Shown: positions 26,935 through 36,664 of the stretch, piece after piece
How the letters are laid out: the number at the start of each line of letters is the position of its first letter
Position numbering within the stretch: position 1 is the stretch's first letter
NCBI RefSeq assembly: GCF_000332315.1
Contig: NZ_KB235939.1
Coordinates: forward strand, 109,136 to 173,135
Reading direction: 5' to 3'
Length of the DNA: 64,000 nucleotides
Source of the DNA: Prochlorothrix hollandica PCC 9006 = CALU 1027
GTDB lineage: Bacteria > Cyanobacteriota > Cyanobacteriia > Prochlorotrichales > Prochlorotrichaceae
Translations under genes and position numbers: made by a program
Notes under the pieces: generated by a model
Database searches by the model: none
What the model saw: only the letters and a program-made list of their open reading frames with translations
What the model was told of the DNA's origin: nothing

Positions 26935-27873
26935 ATGGGCCATCCTCTTCAGACCCGGTTGCGACAACTGCGCCAGGATCCCCAGCGCCTGATGCGGAAG
27001 CTGGTGCTGGTGGCGGATCATGGCCGCCAGGATCTGGGGCGCTGGCTGGGGCAACGGCAGCAATGGGCGCGGATTGTGAACCAGCGGGAAATTCGACTGG
27101 TGGGGATGCGACGCACGGGCAACCATGCCCTGAGCCAATGGCTCCAAGCCCAGATGGAGGGGACGGTGCTGTATTGCAACAATCTGGAAGTGCTGGAAAG
27201 CCCCTACCGCCATAAATACGAAGTCCTCCGGGATCATTTTTCCCAGCATCGCCAGGTGATGGAGCGCTTCCACCAGGAAAGTTTGGGGCACTTCAGCCCG
27301 AAAGATTGGTTGCTCTATAGCTACGAGGATCATGATCTGGGGCGGGTGGTGCATCCCTATTTCGAGGTTAAGCATGATCTCTATCTGGGGCGCAGCCAAA
27401 CCCGCCATGATGTTTTGGTGTTGCGGGATCCCTTTAATTTATTTGCCAGTCGCCTCAAAAGCCAAATGCAACCGGTGCGCAACCCCAGGCGTACCATGGT
27501 GGATCTGTGGTTGGCCTATGCCCGTGAGTTTGTGGGGGAAACTCGCTACTTGCGCCATAATCCCCGTTGCATTAGTTATAACCAGTGGGTGCAGGATCGG
27601 GACTATCGCCAAGGCATTGCCCAGGGGTTGGGTCTGGTGTTTTCCGATCGCGGTCTTCAACAGGTGAGTGGCTGTGGCAATGGCAGTTCTTTTGATGGCC
27701 AAGGGTTTCAAGGCAACGCCCAGGCCATGGCGGTGTTCGATCGCTGGCACCACTGCGCCGAGGATCCCCGCTTTCGGGCCTGTTTTCAGGATCCCGCAGT
27801 GTGGGCCTATAGCGATCGCATCTTTGGGGAAATGCCCGGTACCGAAGTGCTACGGCCTACAACCTGGATTTGA
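26935..27873 (+). CDS. Sulfotransferase-like protein
   Basis: The 312-residue soluble protein has a P-loop-like VGMRRTGNHALSQWL near residue 57 that fits the 5'-phosphosulfate loop of PAPS-dependent sulfotransferases, and VLRDPFNLFASRLK near 162 that fits the 3'-phosphate motif. The remainder is not recognised. The acceptor could be a glycan, lipid or protein; sulfated exopolysaccharides are common in cyanobacteria. It stands alone, with a hairpin (GAGGCGG/CCGCCTC, 27901-27923) after it. Family is fairly clear, substrate unknown. Confidence 0.7.
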   Translation: MGHPLQTRLRQLRQDPQRLMRKLVLVADHGRQDLGRWLGQRQQWARIVNQREIRLVGMRRTGNHALSQWLQAQMEGTVLYCNNLEVLESPYRHKYEVLRDHFSQHRQVMERFHQESLGHFSPKDWLLYSYEDHDLGRVVHPYFEVKHDLYLGRSQTRHDVLVLRDPFNLFASRLKSQMQPVRNPRRTMVDLWLAYAREFVGETRYLRHNPRCISYNQWVQDRDYRQGIAQGLGLVFSDRGLQQVSGCGNGSSFDGQGFQGNAQAMAVFDRWHHCAEDPRFRACFQDPAVWAYSDRIFGEMPGTEVLRPTTWI

Positions 27874-27951
27874 TCGGATATCAACGCAAGAATCAGGGCT
27901 GAGGCGGGAAGCTGCGCCGCCTCCCCCAACTCATGGCAGTGCCCTGGAGCA

Positions 27952-28866
27952 TTAGGAATCTGCGTCCCAAACCTCAAGGGTATCGGTGACCCAGACATGG
28001 CGGGCTTGCTGCACCTGGGTTTCCGTCAAGGTAACCAGGGCGAAATGGTGGCAAGTGCGGCCTTGGCGGGTTTGAATGCGGGGGGCACGGGCAGCGTTGA
28101 GGTAGAGGGTGCCCGTGTGAGCGTTGGTGACGATGGATCGCCGCAGTTGGGCTTTGGTGTGGCGGAGGTAGTGGTGCATGTGGCCAAAGGCCACCAGGGG
28201 AATGCTTGCCCCTTGGCGTTGCAGGTGGGCGATGGCGGCGGCGAAGTCGGGATCCCCCTGATCGCCCCCGATGGGGTTCCAGTCTTTGCCACAGGGATCC
28301 TCTGGCTGATCCCCCAGACCCGTGGGACCACAATGACCGATGAGGATCAGGCGATCGCCCGTGGCCGCTTGGGCTGCTTGGACAATGCGATCGGTGGATT
28401 CCGTAAAGCTATGAACCCCAAAGCGATCGCCGTAAAACGTCTGATCCCGCCACTGCGGACCCCCCCAACTAAAGGGACGGCTGCCTACCACACTTAAGTT
28501 GAACGCCGGTAGATTCAGGCAACCATAGCCCACATGGCTCTCCCCTAAGTGATCCAGTTGATCCTGAACCCAGTCTTCCTGGTGGGGATCGTAGGGGCGA
28601 TCTTTCTGCCCCCAGTCGGTCATGGTGTACCACGCATCATGGTTCCCCAAAATCACCGCCTTGGGCAGGGGCAGGGCAGCAATGGTGCCCACCAGATCCA
28701 CCGCCTCGTTGCCAATGTCCCCCACAAAGAGGGCTAAATCCACCCCCAGATGCACCAGGATCTCAGTATCAACGGCATCCCAATGGTGGTGAACATCGCC
28801 AATGACCGCGATGGTCAGGGCTGGGGGTGAGCTGGCGGGGGTAGGTATGGCAGGGGTAGGTGTCAC
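27952..28866 (-). CDS. Metallophosphoesterase, TIGR04168-type
   Basis: The 304-residue protein belongs to the calcineurin-like phosphoesterases, which use a two-metal centre. Metal motifs are GDVHHHWD near residue 22, VGDIGNE near 47, GNHDAWY near 74, GHCGP near 175 and FGHMHHYLRH near 237. The order and the GDVHHHWD variant match a cyanobacterial/plant family I know as TIGR04168, whose substrate is undefined. It lies 50 bp downstream of the usp gene on the same strand, so co-transcription is possible. Confidence 0.9.
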   Translation of the reverse strand: MTPTPAIPTPASSPPALTIAVIGDVHHHWDAVDTEILVHLGVDLALFVGDIGNEAVDLVGTIAALPLPKAVILGNHDAWYTMTDWGQKDRPYDPHQEDWVQDQLDHLGESHVGYGCLNLPAFNLSVVGSRPFSWGGPQWRDQTFYGDRFGVHSFTESTDRIVQAAQAATGDRLILIGHCGPTGLGDQPEDPCGKDWNPIGGDQGDPDFAAAIAHLQRQGASIPLVAFGHMHHYLRHTKAQLRRSIVTNAHTGTLYLNAARAPRIQTRQGRTCHHFALVTLTETQVQQARHVWVTDTLEVWDADS

Positions 28867-28916
28867 GATCGTCGGTCATGAGGTAGACATTGCAGGGTCG
28901 ATGGACAAGCCAGACC

Positions 28917-29321
28917 CTAGGGCACGATTAACACAGGACAGGGGGCCAAGTTAATCACCCGGTTGGTGACACTATCCGCCGCCCCTTCCTCCGTTAGGCC
29001 CGTACCCCGACAGCCCATGACAATGAGATCCGCTGGCACCTCATCGGCCACGTCACAAATAATAAAGGCCGGTTTGCCCGGTTTCTCAATGATTTCTGCC
29101 TTGAGTCCCTGATCTTCAAATAAGGTTTGTGCCGTCTTCAGTAATTCGGCAATGGCTTCCGCAGAGGCCATGGTGGGGCTATGGGCATCGTCTGGATCCT
29201 CCACCACTGACAGCAAAACAATGCGATCGCTGCCGTGAATTTTGGCCAACTGGATGACCACATCCGCCGCCTCACGGGACTCCCGACTTTGATCTAATGG
29301 AAAAAGGATGGTCTTAAACAT
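28917..29321 (-). CDS. Universal stress protein (UspA family)
   Basis: The 134-residue protein begins MFKTILFPLDQSRES and ends with the ATP-binding pattern MGCRGTGLTEEGAADSVTNRVI, so it is probably an ATP-binding Usp. I chose ATG 29321 because AGGGGGG lies just before it and the fold begins there. The frame is open to 29465 but that part is a degenerate 12-bp repeat rich in Ala, Gln and Ser codons. Usp proteins respond to stress and growth arrest; no specific partner is visible here. Confidence 0.93.
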   Translation of the reverse strand: MFKTILFPLDQSRESREAADVVIQLAKIHGSDRIVLLSVVEDPDDAHSPTMASAEAIAELLKTAQTLFEDQGLKAEIIEKPGKPAFIICDVADEVPADLIVMGCRGTGLTEEGAADSVTNRVINLAPCPVLIVP

Positions 29322-29371
29322 AAGCCCCCCTACATGCCTCAACACACAACGGAATCTTAAGGCCCGTTTTC

Positions 29372-29470
29372 GGGCTAACTGCTGGGCTAACCCTTGCAAC
29401 GGGTGGCTCTGGGCCGACTGCTCAGCCGATTTTTGGGCCAACTGCTGAGCCGACTGCTGGGCCAACTGTT
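29372..29470. repeat. Degenerate 12-bp repeat upstream of usp
   Basis: Variants of GGGC(C/T)AACTGCT are repeated about seven times with drift. The repeat lies 50-150 bp before the usp start codon on the minus strand, in its likely leader or promoter region. Confidence 0.6.
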
Positions 29471-29591
29471 AGAAAAGACCTGCAAGGGTTCCCAGGGGTA
29501 TAGTTTAGCGGGGTTCTGTCCCTAATAGTCTCTTCCCTGGGAAATCGTGACCTGTCTTGACACGGGTGCCCTGACCGAGACTGCGAAAACC

Positions 29592-29673
29592 GGGTATTAA
29601 CTTAAGCCGGGACAGTGGGGCGCGGAGTGCCCCACTGTCCCGTTAATCTTGTCCCGCTTTCAGCGGGAACCCC
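29592..29673. repeat. Dispersed palindromic repeat, family B (copy 4)
   Basis: GGGTATTAACTTAAGCCGGG begins the copy; the central palindrome is CAGTGGGGCGCGGAGTGCCCC; it ends TTCAGCGGGAACCCC. It lies in the divergent gap between usp and pgk. Confidence 0.88.
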
Positions 29674-29932
29674 GAAAACCTAAATTGACAGACGGGGATT
29701 CTGCATTGGGATTTGGGATGCTACCGCATTTGTTAGACAATAAGACCGGACAGGGCAACCATCCCCCAGGGCACCCCTCTGGATCCCAGGGTTGTTCCCG
29801 TGCCTATTTAATACTGCAACGGTACCAAAATCCAGGTCTAAACCCCTTAACCGTGGGTTCCCTGGTTAATTCCCTTGCACCCTTAGAATGCGCAGATCTA
29901 GTATTCCCAGACCAGTTTAGGAGACTCTTATT

Positions 29933-31138
29933 GTGGCCAAGAAATCCGTAGCCCAGTTAACTGCCCAAGATGTAGCCGGTAAGCGCGTTCTGGTGCGGGC
30001 CGACTTTAATGTGCCCCTGGATGATGCCGGTCAGATCACGGACGATACCCGTATTCGGGCCGCTCTGCCCACCATTCAAGACTTGGTGTCCAAGGGCGCA
30101 AAGGTAATCCTCAGCAGCCACTTTGGTCGCCCCAAAGGGAAAGTGGTGGACAGTATGCGCTTGACCCCCGTGGCTGAACGCCTCTCGGCCCTGTTGGGTA
30201 AACCGGTGATTAAAACCGATGATTGCATTGGTGAAGCCGTCAAGCATCAAGTGGATGCCATGGCTAATGGTCAGGTTATTCTCCTGGAAAATGTGCGCTT
30301 CCACAGCGAAGAAGAAGCCAATGATCCCGAATTTTCTAAGGCTTTGGCGGCCAATGCCGATATCTATGTTAACGATGCCTTTGGCACGGCCCACCGTGCC
30401 CATGCGTCCACGGCAGGGGTGACCCAATACCTGTCGCCCTCGGTGGCCGGTTATCTGATTGAAAAGGAACTGCAATATTTGCAAGCGGCGATCGAATCCC
30501 CCCAGCGTCCTTTGGCGGCGATCGTCGGCGGTTCTAAGGTGTCCAGCAAAATCGTTGTCATTGAAACCCTGCTGGATAAGGTGGACAAACTGTTCATCGG
30601 CGGCGGCATGATTTTCACCTTTTATAAGGCCCGTGGTTTAGCCGTGGGTAGCTCTTTGGTGGAAGAGGACAAACTGGAACTGGCTCAAGCCCTGGAAGCC
30701 AAGGCCAAGGAAAAAGGGGTGGAACTGTTGCTGCCCACAGATGTGGTGGTGGCCGATAAGTTTGCCGCTGATGCCAATGCCAAAACGGTGGCCGTGGATG
30801 CCATCCCCGATGGCTGGATGGGGTTAGACATTGGACCCGACTCTCTCAAAACCTTCCAAGAAGCCCTCAAGACCTGTAAGAGTGTGATTTGGAATGGTCC
30901 CATGGGGGTGTTTGAGTTTCCACAATTTGCAGCGGGTACGGAAGGGGTGGCCAAAACCTTGGCTAGCTTAACGCCCCAAGGTGTAACCACCATCATCGGT
31001 GGAGGGGATTCCGTGGCTGCGGTGGAGCAGGTGGGCTTGGCTGACCAAATGAGCCATATTTCCACCGGAGGCGGTGCGAGCCTGGAACTGCTGGAAGGTA
31101 AGGTTCTGCCCGGTATCGCTGCCCTCGACGAAGCCTAG
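29933..31138 (+). CDS. pgk: Phosphoglycerate kinase
   Basis: Pgk interconverts 1,3-bisphosphoglycerate and 3-phosphoglycerate, serving both the Calvin cycle and glycolysis. The 401-residue product is of normal length. [10 protein letters not shown] is near residue 24, SSHFGRPKG near 62, the hinge and nucleotide part has GGSKVSSKI near 200, and [11 protein letters not shown] lies near the end. The GTG start is preceded by AGGAG at nine bases. Upstream DNA (29674-29932) carries no gene; downstream is a palindromic repeat. Confidence 0.98.
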   Translation: MAKKSVAQLTAQDVAGKRVLVRADFNVPLDDAGQITDDTRIRAALPTIQDLVSKGAKVILSSHFGRPKGKVVDSMRLTPVAERLSALLGKPVIKTDDCIGEAVKHQVDAMANGQVILLENVRFHSEEEANDPEFSKALAANADIYVNDAFGTAHRAHASTAGVTQYLSPSVAGYLIEKELQYLQAAIESPQRPLAAIVGGSKVSSKIVVIETLLDKVDKLFIGGGMIFTFYKARGLAVGSSLVEEDKLELAQALEAKAKEKGVELLLPTDVVVADKFAADANAKTVAVDAIPDGWMGLDIGPDSLKTFQEALKTCKSVIWNGPMGVFEFPQFAAGTEGVAKTLASLTPQGVTTIIGGGDSVAAVEQVGLADQMSHISTGGGASLELLEGKVLPGIAALDEA

Positions 31139-31194
31139 GGTTGATTCCCCGCGCTGGCTGCGGCAGTCTCAGAGTTCGATCGGTATTGAAGCCC

Positions 31195-31412
31195 AGATCC
31201 CCGGTTTCTGGGGCAGAGTTGTCCACTGGTCTGCGTTGTTCCAGAAGAAGCCAGGGATCTCGAAGATCCCTGGCCCGATCGCTGGTTTGTCTTCGACCCA
31301 GCCTCCTGCCCCAGCCTCCTGCCCCAGCCTCCAAAAGCCCCCAGCCTGATCCCCGGTTTTTTCTAGGCTGCAAACCGAAATCTTTAAATCTTGGCCCAAA
31401 AACCGGGGATCT
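31195..31412. repeat. Inverted-repeat element with internal perfect hairpin after pgk
   Basis: AGATCCCCGGTTT at 31195 and AAACCGGGGATCT at 31400 form a 13-bp perfect inverted repeat, with another GATCCCCGGTTTTT near 31348. Inside, GCCAGGGATCT-CGA-AGATCCCTGGC (31250-31274) is an 11-bp perfect hairpin that may help end pgk transcripts. Between is a short CAGCCTCCTGCC repeat; no gene is seen. Confidence 0.65.
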
Positions 31413-31594
31413 CCACTCCCAGACTCAACTCCCAGGGACAAAACTAGCTCCAGGCGTGCCTAAACCTTGCCTAAACCGATCTGGCTCACCTGGCTCCCCC
31501 AGCAAAGATATGTGTTTTAGCTTACAGTTGTCCCTGAAACTTGGCCTACAATGGGGATCCACTCCCTAAACCCTTGTACCCAGGAGGATGAACC

Positions 31595-31822
31595 ATGTTA
31601 GTCATCCTGATGGACAGTCAACTGATCAATCCTCATCAAGTTTGCCAAGCCTGCTTTTTTGCCACGACCCAAGGTCAACCCCGTTGGCATCAGGGGCATT
31701 TGGGCTGTGGCCATGCCATTCACTGCGCCACCCTTTCCAGTCGCAGTGCAGAGGATCAGCCCTCAGAGCAATATGAGTGTGCCATGGGTTTCCGCCTAGC
31801 CCATATTCCCTCGGCTTCTTAG
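31595..31822 (+). CDS. Small cysteine-rich conserved protein
   Basis: The product is 75 residues and begins MLVILMDSQLINPHQVCQAC. Cysteines occur as CQAC near residue 17 and as CGHAIHC near 38-44, a pattern that could bind zinc or an Fe-S cluster. A clear AGGAGG lies eight bases before the ATG, so translation is well supported although I do not know the family. The stop is immediately followed by a 16-bp minisatellite. No membrane segment is present. Confidence 0.72.
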   Translation: MLVILMDSQLINPHQVCQACFFATTQGQPRWHQGHLGCGHAIHCATLSSRSAEDQPSEQYECAMGFRLAHIPSAS

Positions 31823-31900
31823 GCCCATGGTTTTTTAGGCCCATGATTTTTTAGGCCCATGATTTTTTAGGCCCATGATTTTTTAGGCCCATGATTTTTT
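31821..31900. repeat. Five tandem 16-bp units
   Basis: AGGCCCATGATTTTTT is repeated five times exactly (first unit has GG for GA). It starts at the stop codon of the small cysteine-rich gene and ends about 80 bp before the next start codon. Confidence 0.95.
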
Positions 31901-31983
31901 AGGGTGTGGTCGTTATCCGTTTCGTTGTACCCGTTCGGCCTAGGAACCCTGTCCGGTTTTATTCCCCTCACTCCCCCTTATCC

Positions 31984-33105
31984 ATGACTGCATCCTGCGA
32001 TCGCTTCACCTTGCCGTCCCTCGCCATTGCCCCCGCCCAAATCCTGCGGGGAACCGCCATGGAAGAGTCCTTAGTGGAAGTTATCAGCCGATGGGGACCG
32101 CGATCCCTGGGGGTGGGGGGCGATCGTAGCTTGGCCCTCTGTCGCCAGCACTACCCTAGCCTGAGCCGTCTTGATTTGCATTGGGTGTCCAGTGCCCCGG
32201 ATTGTAGTGAGTCGGTGATCGATCGTCTGCGGATCAGCGCCCAGGATTGGGATCCCCAGGTCATTCTGGGGGTGGGGGGGGGCAAAGCCCTGGATACCGC
32301 CAAACTCCTGGCCCATCACTTGGGGTTGCCGGTGATCACCCTGCCCACCTCCGCCGCCACCTGTGCCGCCTGGACTGCCCTCTCCAATGTCTACTCAGAG
32401 TCCGGTGCCTTTCGCTACGATGTCGCCCTGACCCAATGTCCCCAAGCCCTTGTTTTGGACTATGACCTGATCCAAACCGCCCCCCGCCGTACCTTAGTGG
32501 CGGGCATTGGCGATGCCTTAGCCAAGTGGTATGAAGCCTCCGTCAGCAGCGGCCACAGTAACGAAACCTTGATTATTGGAGCAGTACAGCAGGCGCGGAT
32601 CCTGCGGGATATTTTGTTTCAGCAAGCTGGGATCGCCCTGGAGCAACCGGGCAGCGACCCCTGGCGGCAGGTGGTGGATGCGGTGGTCTTGATGGCGGGA
32701 GTCATTGGTGGCCTAGGGGGTGCCCAGTGTCGCACCGTAGCGGCCCATGCTGTCCACAACGGTTTGACCCAGTTAGCCCAATACCCCAAAACCCTCCATG
32801 GGGAAAAGGTGGCCTATGGCATTTTGGTGCAGTTGCGCCTAGAGGAAACCGTCCTGGGGAACCAACTGGCAGCGACGGCGCGGCAGCAACTGCTGAAGAT
32901 TTACCAGGACATGGGTTTGCCCTGCTCCCTGGCCGATTTGGGCTTAGGACAGTCTGCCCTGGCGGACTTGGAACAGGTGGCCACCTTTGCCTGTTTGCCG
33001 GGATCCGATATCCATCATCTGCCTTTTCCGGTGGATCCGACCCAATTGCTGGGAGCCATGGTGTCCACCACCGCCCCCGTTGTGGCTGCGATCGCGACCC
33101 CCTAA
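31984..33105 (+). CDS. Iron-containing alcohol dehydrogenase family protein (glycerol-dehydrogenase-like)
   Basis: The 373-residue protein resembles the glycerol dehydrogenase branch of group III metal-dependent dehydrogenases. VGGGKALDTAKLLAH is the NAD-binding glycine-rich motif near residue 96, and TLPTSAATCAAWT lies near 120. Metal ligands probably come from GDALAKWYEA near 178 and from two later histidines (AAHAVHNGL, LHGEKVAYG). A more upstream start (31906) is in frame, but the ATG at 31984 gives a normal length. Substrate is not determined. Confidence 0.85.
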   Translation: MTASCDRFTLPSLAIAPAQILRGTAMEESLVEVISRWGPRSLGVGGDRSLALCRQHYPSLSRLDLHWVSSAPDCSESVIDRLRISAQDWDPQVILGVGGGKALDTAKLLAHHLGLPVITLPTSAATCAAWTALSNVYSESGAFRYDVALTQCPQALVLDYDLIQTAPRRTLVAGIGDALAKWYEASVSSGHSNETLIIGAVQQARILRDILFQQAGIALEQPGSDPWRQVVDAVVLMAGVIGGLGGAQCRTVAAHAVHNGLTQLAQYPKTLHGEKVAYGILVQLRLEETVLGNQLAATARQQLLKIYQDMGLPCSLADLGLGQSALADLEQVATFACLPGSDIHHLPFPVDPTQLLGAMVSTTAPVVAAIATP

Positions 33106-33125
33106 CCCGGCCCCCTAAGGCGAAC

Positions 33126-33208
33126 GGGGGTTACCGCTGAAAGCGGGACACGATTAACGGGACAGTGGGGCGCGGAGTGCCCCCCTATCCCGGCTGAAGT
33201 TGAGACCC
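33126..33208. repeat. Dispersed palindromic repeat, family B (copy 5)
   Basis: The order is GGTTACCGCTGAAAGCGGGA, GATTAACGGGACAGTGGGGC, then CTATCCCGGCTGAAGTTGAG. It lies between convergent genes and ends eleven bases before the amylase stop. The right half reads TATCCC, the complement of the GGGATA variant. Confidence 0.85.
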
Positions 33209-33218
33209 GCTAACGACA

Positions 33219-35225
33219 CTACTTCAAAATAAAAACCTTAGCCTCATCAGGTTCCAAGCGCACTGGCAGTAAACCATCCAACACCACACCCCCCTGGCCT
33301 GTTTCCACCCGTTCCGCTGCGGTAATGCCCTCATCCAAGGACACCAGGAACTCACCGCCATGGGTGGAATAGGCATAAAGCACCTGGGGACAGGCGGGAT
33401 CCCAGTCCGCAGCGGTTTCGGCCTTGCGCACCATAAATACATCATCCTGGCTATTACTGCCCTTGGGTTGACCATAGGCTGTGGAGCCATAGCGCAGCAC
33501 GGGGCAGCGTTGGCGCAAATGGGCCATGGCGCGGGTCGTGTCATAAATCTCTGGTTTCCAACCGGGGGAGTTGGGCCAGGTCATCATGGGCCGGTTGAAC
33601 GGGTCGCCACCAATGCCAAACAGCCCTTCATGTTCCGGGTGATAGGGCACCCCAAGGCCCGTTTCCGTGCCATACATCACCAGGGGCACCCCTCGGGCAG
33701 TGAACTGATATTTGATTAAGCTGGCGTAGGATCGATCGCCGAGACCGGGATAAAAGCTAAACATGCGGGGCTGATCATGGTTCTCAATGAAGGTCACCCA
33801 GCCCTTGGCCTCCTCGTCGCTGATGGCATCCACCGCTTCCCGGGGCACTTCTAGGGTCTCCGCCGGGTTCATGATCCGGTGCCACAGTTGACCCAGGGGG
33901 TTGGCATTGTAGTAGCGGCCCTGATGCCCTTGGGTAATTTCCTGGAGCACATAGGTGCGGCCATCCCAGCCGCGATCGTGGGCGAAATAACGGCGGATGG
34001 CCTCACTGAAATTAAAGTCGTACTGGGTAATGTAGCGGGTGTTTTCGAGGAAGCGAATACTGGGTTCCAGGCGATAGCCGCCGCCGAAGAATTCCCCCAA
34101 CAACACGGCATTGGGGTTGATTTCATGAACCAAGTCTTCAAACTTGTTCCAGAAGGACACATTAACGTGTTTTACCGCATCCAGACGGAAACCCGCGATG
34201 GGATAGCTCTCCTGGTTAAAGGTGAGCCAAAACCGGGTCGCATCGAGGAAATACTGTTCCACCTGGGGAATAGACTGGTCTAAGTCCGGCATTCCGCCAC
34301 TGATTTGGCCATCTTCCAGTAATTCCTCCGTGGCCGTATCAAAGTCCCAAATAATTTGGGGGGGGTGGAACCAACCGTCGGGATCGCGATCGCCAGTGCG
34401 GGGGTCCCAATGTTGTCCCACCCGTTGACCATGGCGATACACATCCCCATTGTCCGCAAACCAAGACTCCCCAAACAGAAAGCCCCCTGCCCCCAACGCC
34501 GGCTTTTCCGTGGAAATGTGGCCGGGGGAGGTTTGGTTCATGGTTAAATCCAACACCACCCCGAGACCCCGTTGTCCCGCCTCATCCAGTAAGCGGCGGA
34601 AAACGCCATAGCGATCGCCGTCCTGATCGGTCCCGTTGCGCAGATGTTCGTCGATCTCAAACCAGTCCTTGGTCCAGTAGCCATGGTAGGCCGTGGAAAT
34701 GTGGCGGTAAAAGTCATCCGCTGGTTTGCCCCCCTTCTTGTCGTGGAGGTAGTTGCGAATATTGGGGTGATAAAAAAGGCCATTGGCATTGTCTTGAATC
34801 GGGGATAACACCAACTTGGTCACCCCCAGATCCTGGAGATAGTCCAGGCGCTGGATCACCCCTTCCAAATCCCCCCCCCAATACATACCCATGAAGCGGT
34901 GGCTGGGATCATACATGTGGCGCAGGAGCAGCCGGTTCATCTGGTTGTAGCGTTCCCCTGCGCTGTCTAGGTCTGGGGTGGATCCGGTAAAGGCAAAGTC
35001 AGGGATATTATTATCCGTTTCCCCATCCAGAAAGCGATCGACCACGATGTAATACAAGACATCGTTACCTAGGTTGCCTGCCACGGCAGGATGGGCAGCG
35101 GGGCGATCGGCAGCAGGAACCGCCCAGCCCGGTGCCATGGGCCACAACCCACCAAGGGCAAAGGCTACGGACAGCAGGAGTCCCAGGATGGCCCGGATCC
35201 AAGAATTTCGAGGTTGGTAGCCCAT
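33219..35225 (-). CDS. Secreted alpha-amylase family (GH13) protein
   Basis: The 668-residue protein should hydrolyse alpha-1,4 glucans outside the cytoplasm. A signal peptide is clear (WIRAILGLLLSVAFALGGLWPMAPGWA). The GH13 barrel has the nucleophile in GFRLDAVKHV near residue 348, the acid/base in LLGEFFGGG near 377 and the stabilising pair in ENHDQPRM near 481. The early motif VLDLTMNQTS replaces the usual VxDxVxNH. A beta-sandwich follows. The frame begins five codons earlier (35240); MGYQPRN is preferred. It is the first of four GH13-type genes in a 13-kb block. Confidence 0.93.
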   Translation of the reverse strand: MGYQPRNSWIRAILGLLLSVAFALGGLWPMAPGWAVPAADRPAAHPAVAGNLGNDVLYYIVVDRFLDGETDNNIPDFAFTGSTPDLDSAGERYNQMNRLLLRHMYDPSHRFMGMYWGGDLEGVIQRLDYLQDLGVTKLVLSPIQDNANGLFYHPNIRNYLHDKKGGKPADDFYRHISTAYHGYWTKDWFEIDEHLRNGTDQDGDRYGVFRRLLDEAGQRGLGVVLDLTMNQTSPGHISTEKPALGAGGFLFGESWFADNGDVYRHGQRVGQHWDPRTGDRDPDGWFHPPQIIWDFDTATEELLEDGQISGGMPDLDQSIPQVEQYFLDATRFWLTFNQESYPIAGFRLDAVKHVNVSFWNKFEDLVHEINPNAVLLGEFFGGGYRLEPSIRFLENTRYITQYDFNFSEAIRRYFAHDRGWDGRTYVLQEITQGHQGRYYNANPLGQLWHRIMNPAETLEVPREAVDAISDEEAKGWVTFIENHDQPRMFSFYPGLGDRSYASLIKYQFTARGVPLVMYGTETGLGVPYHPEHEGLFGIGGDPFNRPMMTWPNSPGWKPEIYDTTRAMAHLRQRCPVLRYGSTAYGQPKGSNSQDDVFMVRKAETAADWDPACPQVLYAYSTHGGEFLVSLDEGITAAERVETGQGGVVLDGLLPVRLEPDEAKVFILK

Positions 35226-35398
35226 TATCAGTAGTGACAAGATTTAGAGGTTATACCGACAGGTGCCCAGGTTGCCTTTCAACCCCAAGGCTAGGGGCGC
35301 GGGAAAGCAGCAAGATGGGGAGATTTATTATAGTTGGGGCTAACGACTCAGCCCAGCCTCAATCCCGCCCCCTCAAGAGCGGGATGGGTTCACGGGTT

Positions 35399-36664
35399 CT
35401 ATTGATCCCCAGGAATCTGAGGGGTTTGCAGAGCCACCTCTGCTCCACTGGGTAAGTCCTTAAGATAGAGATTAGCCCACGCCTCCGGGAAGCCCTGGAT
35501 AATGGTCTGGGAGGGGGGCAAAGGCTGGGAATCCATGGCCTGCTGCACCTGGGCCACCTGGGCCGGACTGAGGTGACCGGCCACTTGGAACAGGAGCTGA
35601 TCCATGCTATTGCCCAGGGAAAACAGGGTATGGGACCAACTGGGGGCCACCAGCACCACACAAATCACACCGCCCCCCGCCGATAGCAGCCAACGTAAGT
35701 TGAGACCATAGCGATCGCAGAACCCCAGCAGGGGTTGCAGTTGGGTGTACTTGAGGGTTTGGACGCTGCGATCGAGGGCTGCCAGCCCACGGCTGACCCC
35801 CCAGAACAGTTTGCTGCGCAGATCCTTGCCATCGGGTTCGATGACCTGGGCCTGTTGCCGTCCCCAGCGGGCGATGTACTCTTCCAATGCCGCTAGGCGG
35901 AAATAGAGCAGTTCCCCCAGGTTAAAGCCCAGAATATAGCCATAGGTGTTGACCACATAAAAGGTGAACATGGAGAAAAAGCTAAAGCCCACCAGCGGCT
36001 CCAAGGTCACCTGACCCGTCTGGGCATAGAACAGACCCACGGTGTAAAATGACCAACTGGCCACCAAGCCACCGTAGTCCACCACCGGCTTGAGGAAGAC
36101 TTGACGCAGGGGAGTATAGCTGCTGGTGACGTTGACATCTTCATGGAAATACTTGGATAGCAGCCGTTTGGCCAGATTAGGCCGTTGGCGAGGGGGTGGG
36201 GTGATGGGGCGGGCCTGAAAGGGGTTGAGGGCACCCTCGATCACCATGCGCCGTCCCACCAGGTAATAGAGAAAATATTGGATCACTGTGTAGGGCAAGA
36301 GACCCGACCAGGTGAAGGCCCGCTCCCAGGGACCGAGGGCATCGACAATCAGAAAGAACCCCAGGTCACAGCCAATTTTCCAGGACAGCAGTCCCAGGGT
36401 CTGCTCAAAGATTTTGGGGAAGTCCCCTTGCCAGCGTTGAACCGCAGGCCATTGTTGCAAACGTTGCAGCAGCTTCTGGGTGGCGGGCTGCTGGAGGAGA
36501 AACCCCTGAATCAAGAGATCGCGGATCAGAATGTAACCCAGCAGCGGCATCAGAATCTGGCAGAGCTTGCTGGCTCCATAGCGTAGACCCATGGAATTAA
36601 TGGAGAACAAGGCCAAGGGAAGGGGGGGAAGGTTCCCCAGCCCCCCCAGGATCTGCATGGTCAA
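35399..36664 (-). CDS. Polytopic membrane protein of unknown function, coupled to a GH13 gene
   Basis: The product is 421 residues with about seven hydrophobic segments (for example ILMPLLGYILIRDLLIQGF, GCDLGFFLIVDAL, TVIQYFLYYLVG and VVASWSFYTVGLF-type stretches) and a soluble C-terminal tail of about 90 residues. No family is recognised. Its ATG overlaps the stop of the upstream GH13 gene by four bases, a classic translational-coupling overlap. The pair probably acts together, for instance on an extracellular or exported glucan. That role is inference from gene order alone. Confidence 0.75.
   Translation of the reverse strand: MTMQILGGLGNLPPLPLALFSINSMGLRYGASKLCQILMPLLGYILIRDLLIQGFLLQQPATQKLLQRLQQWPAVQRWQGDFPKIFEQTLGLLSWKIGCDLGFFLIVDALGPWERAFTWSGLLPYTVIQYFLYYLVGRRMVIEGALNPFQARPITPPPRQRPNLAKRLLSKYFHEDVNVTSSYTPLRQVFLKPVVDYGGLVASWSFYTVGLFYAQTGQVTLEPLVGFSFFSMFTFYVVNTYGYILGFNLGELLYFRLAALEEYIARWGRQQAQVIEPDGKDLRSKLFWGVSRGLAALDRSVQTLKYTQLQPLLGFCDRYGLNLRWLLSAGGGVICVVLVAPSWSHTLFSLGNSMDQLLFQVAGHLSPAQVAQVQQAMDSQPLPPSQTIIQGFPEAWANLYLKDLPSGAEVALQTPQIPGDQ

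Noticed and set aside
29321-29465. Amino-terminal extension of the Usp gene (AQQLAQKSAEQ...)
   Set aside because: It is translated 12-bp repeat; the ATG at 29321 has a good ribosome site and begins the Usp fold.
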